Below, in pieces: positions 55,772 through 64,000 of a DNA stretch of 64,000 nt. The DNA is from Gambelia wislizenii (taxonomy: Eukaryota; Chordata; Lepidosauria; Squamata; Crotaphytidae), in contig JAUMIR010000003.1 of assembly GCA_030847615.1 (NCBI GenBank), forward strand, positions 55,971,001 through 56,035,000. The letters run 5' to 3'. The number at the start of each line of letters is the position of its first letter. The stretch's first letter is position 1. Made by a program: the position numbers and the translations under genes. The notes beneath the pieces were generated by a model, which saw only the letters and a program-made list of their open reading frames with translations, did not search any database and was not told where the DNA came from.

Positions 55772-58700
55772 ACAAGAGTGACCACAGAGCAAATATCGGA
55801 CTTGGGGCAAGATATAGAGGCCCAACTTGGGGCAAGATATAGAGGAGGAAACCAAAAATTAAAGGTTGCCAATGGGTAATAAAGAAGGTAGCTCACTGCT
55901 CATGAGTGCTGTCTCTGTGTAGAGCTGTTCTGATGCTCAATCTGAACTTTTATGTATCCCTGTAGAGGGAGAGGGATATAGCTGTACAAGCTTCTTTTTT
56001 TCCGTTTTATGATGAGAAGTGAGACTATTGGGTAAAGAGCAGATGGTTTGTGGGTTCATAGGGAGTTGTTCACATTTGTTCACACCTCTGGCAGACAGAC
56101 GGTTTGCTGTAGCTCCAGTTTATGGGATTTACAGTATGACAGAGTATTCACAAGCTTGTTTTGTTGTTATGCTGCTTCTAAACTAAAGCAGCAAAATTGA
56201 AGTTATTAGAAAAACAAATTCTATTATATTTCTCTTTGTTCATGTCCATATGGTGAGGGACCTCAAAGTTACCCATTATGTAAAGGTTAAGGAGTCCCTT
56301 ACTAAGCAGAACTGATACATTAAGATACACTGTTAAAAATAAGTTGTGTGCAAAATAAGTTGATATACTGGTGCTCTCTGGAACAGGACGTATCTCAGTT
56401 TCCAGCTCTGAAGTAAAATTCCCACTCTTGGAGGGGGAGGATTCCACAACTTTCCCCCCAAAGGCTTTAGATCCCTCTACCTAGCTTGCTTTTCAATGCC
56501 ATGTGGCCTGGAAAACTAGTTCCAGTACTCCAAAGGGTATTCCTCCAAACAAGGCCATGGCAGTGTGCATCTAAGGAGGCAACATATTTTTTGCCCATGG
56601 GTCAGGAAAGGCAGAGCAATTGGTGTGGTTCAAACAGGAAAGACAGTCTTGTGTGGTTAGGCTCATGAGCAGGATGATAAGAGGACATCAGTATAGGCAT
56701 GATGGTCTTTGAGTAGTTTCTCTCACATATTGAGGAGCCCAGACTTTTTAGGACATATTCTTAATTTAATGCCAATAAGTCTCCTGCTGCCTCTACAGGT
56801 CACCTGCTTCCTTTTGGGTGGACTGGCTGTAGTTTCCATTCCTACCATTTTCAGTGTGGTGCTCTGCAGCAGCAATTCTCAGGCTAGCTAGTTCCTCCTA
56901 CAATTTGCAATCTAGAAAGCGGAACTACGTTGGTATACTGCGAACATTAAACTCTGCAGTCATTTTGGGCTGCAGAGTATCAACCCTCAATACTTCATAT
57001 TCCTGTGTCTTGCGATTGAGAAGGCTACTACAGGCAACTTTGTGCACTTGATGTCTGGCACTGAAGCATGTTATTTCTAGAATGCACATGTATGGAGAAG
57101 GAAAGTGCTATTTTTCTGACACGTCTTCACAAAAGTAGAAATCCCTCTTTTCAGATTGGAGAGCCCATATGTCCTGCATATTGTTCTTGAAATTCTGGAT
57201 AACACTTTCTGCACCCAATAAAGTGAAATATTGTCCATGAATGTCTGTACTGTAATAAAAGTATTAAAGCAGGACCTTTGTTATTTTTTTGATGTAAGAG
57301 AGTAAAACATCTCTGGAAGAAATCATTCAAAGATGACTCCCATTTTACAGCCATGTGATCTGTGTTGAGTCATGTGATCTAACTGGCTGAAGTCAGATTC
57401 ATAAGCAAGAAGTGTATTGGAATTTAGCAATTTTCTATTATACACAGTTAGAACTTGACAAGTAATTAATTATAACAGACCATAGTCACATGCATAAAAT
57501 CAATACATCCACTTTCTTAAACTAGAGCCAAGTGAATATACCTTAGGATTCCTTAGAATGGTCATTTGGATTCTTTTCTTTTTTAAAAAAAATGCCTCCA
57601 CGATTCAAGAGAAGGCTTCAAAAAGTGACCACCAAAATACAAAGGAATCTGAAATAAGAAAACAAAAAAATAAGTCCCAGTACATTCATACTCTCAATAT
57701 TTTTAAAAATATATCATAATGTTCAAGGGCTGTTTCAAATGTTCAAACTTTTAAGATAAAAAACTATATGGTAAGAGATATGGAATACATCACAGTCATA
57801 GGGCCAAATTTGTATTTGTTTCATTTAGATATATAAAGCAAAGCAGATGTGGTCATTTAATTCCAGAAAAACAAATGCATTTTGGCCTCCAGTGCTGAAA
57901 GAATATGTCCATACCTTATCAATAATGATAAGGTATCCGCTCTCAACTACTGTGGAATCTGAAGCCATGTATAAATGCCTACTTTACAAGCACTAAAAAA
58001 AAAGAGAGAAACCTTTAAATTTTTTTTTCCTTCACACTTTTGAATGTATTTGTTTAGGCATTACAACTTTATTTTGGCTTTCTGAGCAAAATCCCATCCC
58101 CAAATTGACTCAAAATAACATCATAAGTACAATTTAAAAAATAGGTAGCACATAGAAAATCTTTAAAGCAGCAATAACCCACATAACCCATTTAGCCAAA
58201 TTTAAAATAAAAACCACAAAGTTAAAAATCCAACCAGCATTTCTAGCCTAAGGTTCACAACACACCCTTAAGAAAGAAATGTATCAGAAAATAGAACTTA
58301 ATTTACAGCCATTCTAAACTCTTTAAAGAATTCTTGCAGCTTGATCACAAACTGAGAATTTCACATGTGGAAAAATTATGCCTTTCAGGTCTTTCTCATT
58401 AAAGTCAAATGTCTACCAATGTTTTGGTTTGCAGCATGGATGAGAATCTCAATCTTTTTCTGCACAAAATGGAACACTTTTTTTTTTCCTGTGCACACAT
58501 TAATATGCCTGCAGTGGAGTGAGGAGGACATAATTGTTTCTAATATGGTGCCAGAAATGTGTTTGGATGGATGAGTAACCATGTATAATAAATGTCATAA
58601 TGACCCTTGAAGTAACCAGAATAGATCAAGAAAGAACAGTACTGAGGTATGCTCTCTTGGTTCACTCCCCTACATATTTTGGGGGGTCAAGATTGCACCT

Positions 58701-59085
58701 TTTCCCCAGCCCAGTAGGCATGACTGTCATGTATACAACTTTCCTAGCCCTACCGTTAGAATGAGTGAAGTGGCCACCTCAGGCAGAGATTCTATCTCAG
58801 GAAAAGGCAAAAATAATAGTTGTTTAATTTAGTATTATTGTGTTTATACAGAAACTAAGAGGGGGAAGCATTTGTGAGATCTTTTGCCTCATGTGCTTAA
58901 ATAACTGGCTTAGGGTACTATGTACTTTGGCTTCTTTCTGTTCATGGTGGGTGGGGTGGTGGTGGCATATGCTGCATCTCAGGTAGAAAAACATCTTGGC
59001 CCAACCTTGACACTGGTGTATGGATGTAACTCTTGGTTTGTGCACATATATGTGGCATCAATTGCATGCCAATCCTAATGACTTG
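55119..59085. other. Four kilobases with only simple repeats recognised
   Basis: (CA)n at 55243-55260, (GT)n at 55739-55768, and two small local duplications (ACTTGCTAGCATTGTCAA near 55533 and 55568; ACTTGGGGCAAGATATAGAG near 55800 and 55824). A decayed LINE may lie at 58060-58230. No exon supported. Confidence 0.4.
55739..55768. repeat. (GT)n microsatellite
   Basis: Fourteen to fifteen GT units. Confidence 0.95.
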
Positions 59086-59651
59086 GGACTTTATCAGATG
59101 CATAAAATACGGCATCATAATGATGGCACATAAATGCGAAAGGGTGTGCATACCACACAATATCGCCCTTTCGTATTTATGTCCCCACCAAAACCCGTAC
59201 TTTTTAATTGATGGCTGAAGCCCCCGTGGCACTTTTGTGCTGGCATTGCTGGTATGTGGCATCTCATGCCATTGTACTTATGTGAATGCAGTGAGTCTGG
59301 CGCGAACACTTCTGGGTGAGATCATGACAGCCAGGTAAGTGACTTGCTTTTGATGACCCTCCATGGTTTACTTGGAACCTTTAAAGTGTGTTCCTGTGCT
59401 TTTAAAAAAGTTTTTCTGTCTCATTTTTGTAGGGTTTTTTTAATGTTCCATGCAATGAAGTCTCGCAATAATCTGTGGGATTTCAGAGGAGGATGTGAAC
59501 AAAGCCCTGTTCACTTTCTCTTTCATTGCCGGGGAAGCCTTTGCTGGGAAAGCAAGGTAAGTGCAGTGTGTGGGGATATTTTGCTGGCATAAAAATGGGT
59601 TTTTTTATTCCCACCAAAAGAAAGCTTTCAGTGGCTCATCTGATAAAGTCC
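59086..59651 (+). mobile_element. Long-form GG-TIR element, copy C, reference copy
   Basis: Ends GGACTTTATCAGATGC and GCTCATCTGATAAAGTCC. Flanks TTG and TAG agree at one of three positions. The order of modules is clearest here: GGCATCATAATGATGGC, a 5' hairpin with GCGAAAGGGTGTG and CGCCCTTTCGTATTTATG, GTGCTGGCATTGCTGG, GAACACTTCTGGGTGAGATC, ATGACAGCCAGGTAAGTGAC, GATGACCCTCCATGGTTTAC, CATTGCCGGGGAAGCCTTTG. 566 bp, no transposase. Confidence 0.85.
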
Positions 59652-60637
59652 TAGGTCATGGTCCCAGGCAAAAATCAGTGATTTAGTTTATTCAGTCTGG
59701 AATTCTAAATGCTGGACTTTATGTCTGGCTTTTCAGATATTACAGCCACCTATAAATGTCTAATGTTGTCAGTAGCAGAACAGTTGAGAGGGGAGAAAAG
59801 TGTTGTTCTCAGTGTCCACCTCTTGAAGAACTACGTGAGGGATTCTGGGGTTTAGGTACAGAGAGGGGCATAAAACGAGGAAATCACCTCCCCTAAATAA
59901 AAATTTCTCCCCCCTGATATTTTCCTTCAAGTCCCTAAATTATAAAGAGTAAGACACTGAAAATCACTCACATCTAGAACTCTTTAATTTGCTGTGCTTG
60001 CATTTGCTTGATATCTTTGTTTGTCCCTTTTCTATGGGTGCCTAAACTGTATTTCTAAATGTTCCGCTGACATTTAAGTTACCTTAATGCTAGAAATTTG
60101 GGGGAATCTAAGAAAATTTCAGGGGGTGGGGCAATGCTCTCATTTCCCCTGCTCGCTGGAGCTATACCCCTGTTGATAATCCATCTCCTAAATTTTACTG
60201 TTTCTCTCCTAGAAACACTTTGATGATTTAGAACTTTTGATGACTTCGAACTGCATGCCTGAAACACTGTCTTTCCATCTTTTCCTGCCGGTAAGGATGA
60301 TTCAATAAAATGCAACAACTATACTGAAACCAAACACTTGTATAGGATATGTTCAATGTTTAAGTGTATACCTGTTAGATTGAATAACTACAGTATATAT
60401 TTGAGGAGGTAGGTAACAAAAGAAAACAATATCTTCTCTCTCTCTCTTCTTCCACCCACTTTCATCATCATCATCAGCAGCAGCAGCAGCTAATGAATCT
60501 GAATGTACTTTTCACATCTTTTTTGGACTTAAGCCTGAGTAACAAAGAGAAGCCTTTTAACGATATTTCCTAAAGGTGCTAAGGCTCAGATTTGAGGTGC
60601 GGTGGATGGTCAGTAGTTATGGGGCTGTAACATCAGT
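59652..60637. other. Unassigned DNA
   Basis: (CT)n at 60434-60448 and (CAT/CAG)n at 60463-60489. No gene or named repeat. Confidence 0.4.
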
Positions 60638-60780
60638 ATCATAGAATCATAGAATCATAGAATTGCAGAGTTGGAAGAGACCACGAGGGCCATCCAGTCC
60701 AACCCCCTGCCACGCAGGAAATCTTGATCAAAGCATCCCCGACAGATGGCAATCCAGCCTCTGTTTAAAGACCTCCATAG
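60638..60780 (-). mobile_element. CR1 LINE 3' UTR fragment
   Basis: On the minus strand it ends in the ATTCTATG octamer tail (plus-strand CATAGAAT repeats at 60639-60662) preceded by GAGGGCCATCCAGTCCAACC in plus orientation. Very similar to the tail of the copy at 38475-38962, so the two belong to the same CR1 subfamily. Only about 140 bp remain. Confidence 0.93.
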
Positions 60781-63758
60781 AAATATTAGGAGAAACCTGT
60801 TCTTTTTTTCAGTTCTTAAGAATCAAAAAGATGTGACTTCTTCTGATGCTCCTTATGCTGAGAAGTTTCAATTAGCCTTTTGCCCTATGGACACAATGAT
60901 CAACTGGATTATCAACAATTAGCAGTTAAGATATATGTGTGTGTGTGTGTGTGTTGGACAATATATGTAGAGGACAGTCTGGTCTACAGTTGCTGTGGCT
61001 TCCAAGGACTCTAGAAGCAGGCATGCCACAGGAACTTTTTTTTAAAAAAAATGTTGATTTTTAAATTATGATTATAAAGAATATAAAATAGAAAAAGAAG
61101 AAAAGTCAAAAGGGGAAGGGGAAGTACCGCAGATATCGACATGAAGTAGGCGTATTTTTAATATAAGTTGACCTTATTTCTTTAAGTTGGTGTCTACAAG
61201 ACACATGTTCACGTGTAGCTAAAGCAGTACAATCTTCTGACCAGTGAATGAAAGGTGGTGGATATTTATCCTTCTAGCTTTGGAATACAGGTCATTTTGC
61301 AAGATGACTTAATTATAAAGTATGTGGAAAATTATGCCCTTTTTTTTTTTTTTTGACCCTGTGGTCAATGAGTTCATTGAGAAACCTCACATTTTGATAA
61401 AATGAGAGAGAGGGGAAGGGAGGGAGGCAGAGAGAGCTCACCCTATTTGTTCTCTGTGTACCACTCATAATTGTATTTAGTGCTATCATATGTCTTGGTT
61501 GAGTTTTCCTTTGAATCTAATCACTGACCTCTGACTTTCAAAGAAAAGATTCCCAATATCTTTTCCAGATTTACAGTATCTCTTTCAACAGGGCACAGAA
61601 TGTGAAATGTACTCGGTTGTTTTTTCTTAGTGTGTAAAGGGAGCATGGACTTTGTTCAATGGGATTATGATATTTGCTGTTTTGAGATACTTCATAAAGG
61701 AAACGACCTCACTAAAAGCAACTATTTTCTCCTGCAATAGACTTCAGTCTGAGTATAAAAATTAAAGGGATAGGCTTAGTTAATATATCAGTTAAGTGTT
61801 GTTAAGCCATGCAGAATGGAACACACTTTAAGTAGAACAGTCAGAAAGCAGGCTGTATTTTAGCAGCCACTACAAAAGAACTATTTTTAAACTATATCCG
61901 ATTTGAGTCATTAGGGGCAGAAGAGATCAAGGTGAAAGAGTGACCTCTTCTGGCTGATTTGAAAATAGCTCTCTCCTATTCCAGGAATATATTTCTGCAA
62001 ATGTAAACTTCTGGCAGAATGAGGTTTAATATATTAAACCAATCATAATCTGCATATTTGCTTGGCTTTAGAGGTCTAAATAATTGTCTCAGGAAATGAA
62101 ATCCTTCCTAATATATTTTGCCAATATTGGATAAGCCTGCTTGCCAATCTCAAGAAAAGCAAGAAAAGAGCATGCTAAGGGAATGCTTTCTTTCCATATA
62201 TCTATGGGGTTCAACTAATGAACACAGAGCACGTGCACTGTCTGGAAAAGTGAAAATAAGGCAAAATCCACTGTGAACATTTGAAAAGGCTTTGAGTAGC
62301 TACAACATGTTATAAACACATACTCTCTTAGTTTATAAGGTACAGATTGAGAGAAGGAGCTTCAATGTATTTTGTGAGGTGCAATAAATTAGAAAAAGAT
62401 GATTTAGGGTCAATCTGATAAAATTGTGAAAAAATATCCCCATTTTGGGAGAATGGCAGGATATGTGCAATAAATAATAATAAATAAAACAATAATTTTC
62501 TGTCTGCACTTAGCAATAATCTTCTAAGGATCTCTTGAAGTCACCCATTTTTATTTGGAATCCAGTGGGACATATGCCTGTGAAAGAATGTTGCATCCAC
62601 CATGCTGTAAATTCTTGTGTGCCCATGTTATTTTTTCCTGTGGTCATGAGTTCAGTCTTACAAAATAGGTCCATGAGGAAGTACGAATGTAAATGCATGA
62701 AAACAAGTCACACACACACAGTGTCTATCTAAACATCTTCAATTTAACCACTCTTGGGAAGGATTTGGCCAATCAAGAGGCCATAGCACAACTATGAAGC
62801 CCCTCTCCTGTGTTCCAGTCAAATTCACATCTCTTGGAGGTGGGATACAAAGCAAGCATCCTGAAGATGGGCATTTAAAAACAGATGAGCCTGGTGGGTA
62901 CTTGTGGACATTTAATAACTCTTGGAAAGGGAATGAAAAACGCCTTATGAACATTATTGTAGCAGTCCTGTAAAGAAAACTGACATTAATGTTCTCATAT
63001 TACAGATGGAAATGTGCAATTGGTAAAATGTCCGAGCCACTGGGCGAAAGTACTCAGACTCTCCATTTACCCCATGGCAGAGCTCAAATGTGAACTGAGA
63101 ACTTGCATCAACAAAGGGTCTTAAAGTACTGTGCAGCTTTTCATGATGACATCACTGTCAGATTTTCACATGTAAAACCATACACGCGTCCTTCTTCAGT
63201 GCTGAAAACCTGTCCCTGAGAGTCTCTCAGACCTCCAGAACAGGTTTCTAAGAGTTCTGAGAGTTGCAAGACAGAGCGGTAGGAATTGATCCCCTTTCAC
63301 ATTTGTAGAAGATGATACCACATAAGCAGTGACAAGATTTCCTACTGGCTTTGCCAAGTAGAATTGATAATGAAACTCAAAGCTATATTCTCACTTGACT
63401 TTTTCTTCTTTAGGACATGAGTAGCTGAGCTTGGGGTTAAGGGGGGGTGTCTGGGTTTTCATCTCTCAGGACCCATCACTTGCCATATCAGCCCCTCAAA
63501 TATCAATCAGGAGGTCACTGGTAGTCTGTCTTTCTTTCTGTAAAATCCGTTTTTTGAAGGGGGTGTGTGTTTGTTTTTAGAACATGCCCTGCATAAATGT
63601 AGATTAGCCTCTCCTAGTGGTTTCCTGGACCAGAATTTGTAATTTTTATTTGGGATTGGGTTTTCTTTTTTTGTGGGGGCAGGTGGTTTCAGGAGGTACC
63701 AGGTAAACCCTATGTCACATTACTTGAATCTCTGTTGTAGGCAATATCACCACAGAGA
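60781..63758. other. Three kilobases with little recognisable
   Basis: (GT)n at 60936-60954 and a T run at 61341-61355. No gene or named repeat supported. Confidence 0.4.
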
Positions 63759-64000
63759 TTATTGTTGTTAATTCATCAAGTTCACTTCAACCCATGGAAA
63801 GCCCATGAATGAGAGACACCCCCCCAAGTCACCCTAGCCTCAACAACCCTGCTCAGATCTTACAGACTCGGGGCTGTGGCTTCCTTGATTGAATCTATCT
63901 ACCTGTAATGCAGTCTTCTCTTTTCCTACTACCTTCTGCCTTGCCAAGCATTATTGTCTTTTCTAGTGAGTCATGTCTTCTCATGATATGTCCAAAGTAT
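63759..64000 (-). mobile_element. Bov-B LINE 3' end, continues past window edge
   Basis: Read on the minus strand, frames decode the C-terminus of the Bov-B reverse transcriptase: YFGHIMRR, then SLEKTIMLGK, and in a second frame IDSIKEATAP. Stops and a frameshift break it. The end has AACAACAATAA, the Bov-B type tail shared with the SINEs at 9321 and 51961. The rest of the element lies beyond position 64000. Confidence 0.88.

Noticed and set aside
1..64000. CRISPR arrays, operons, phage or bacterial features
   Set aside because: Base composition, simple repeats, SINEs and LINEs are vertebrate; no regularly spaced direct repeats of CRISPR type occur.
1..64000. tRNA genes
   Set aside because: tRNA-like promoter boxes occur only inside SINEs; no complete cloverleaf was found.

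Overview
The window reads as squamate-reptile (lizard-like) nuclear DNA and looks like an intergenic or intronic desert built mostly from mobile elements. The organism call rests on the repeats: tRNA-derived SINEs whose tails match the Bov-B LINE, a Bov-B LINE end at the right edge, CR1 fragments with the ATTCTATG tail, pogo/Tigger-like and hAT miniature elements, and many TIR foldback elements. Genus cannot be fixed from sequence alone. I found no host protein-coding gene, tRNA, rRNA or other RNA gene that I can defend. The only convincing coding sequence belongs to retrotransposons.

Layout. 1-2448: AT-rich DNA with one SINE head. 2449-4152: a 1.7 kb GC-rich composite made of a dozen consecutive hairpins, interrupted by an 88-bp minisatellite. 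7763-18118: five members of a TIR family (two kinds of interior) plus a 0.9 kb TIR element, a pogo-like MITE, a SINE and an hAT-like MITE. 18.8-24.8 kb: two LTR-like blocks, three miniature DNA transposons (one inserted into an unclassified repeat) and a TIR element that itself received a SINE. 24.8-29.7 kb: little recognisable. 29.7-35.7 kb: three copies of the unclassified repeat, a 5'-truncated LINE with a perfect 14-bp target duplication and an open frame, and a third LTR-like block. 36.9-43.9 kb: a MITE, a long TIR element, a CR1 end, a foldback element and LTR-like debris. 46.7-53.3 kb: a foldback element, an inverted repeat pair, an hAT nested inside a second large TIR element, a SINE, a truncated TIR element and a MITE. 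54.7-64 kb: one more unclassified repeat, a long TIR element, a CR1 tail and the Bov-B end.

The main result is a family of at least ten elements in 64 kb with ends of the type GGACTTTWTCRGA and 3-bp target duplications (TTA, TAA, TTT or TCT; six of nine measurable pairs are perfect). It has a long form (480-660 bp without nested insertions) and a ~330 bp full-length palindromic form in which ends and loop are shared between copies while much of the stem is not. Other leads are the nested-hairpin composite at 2449-4152, a dispersed family of five copies that I cannot assign, and several clear nested insertions that give relative ages. I did not find a new host system such as a defence locus or gene cluster.
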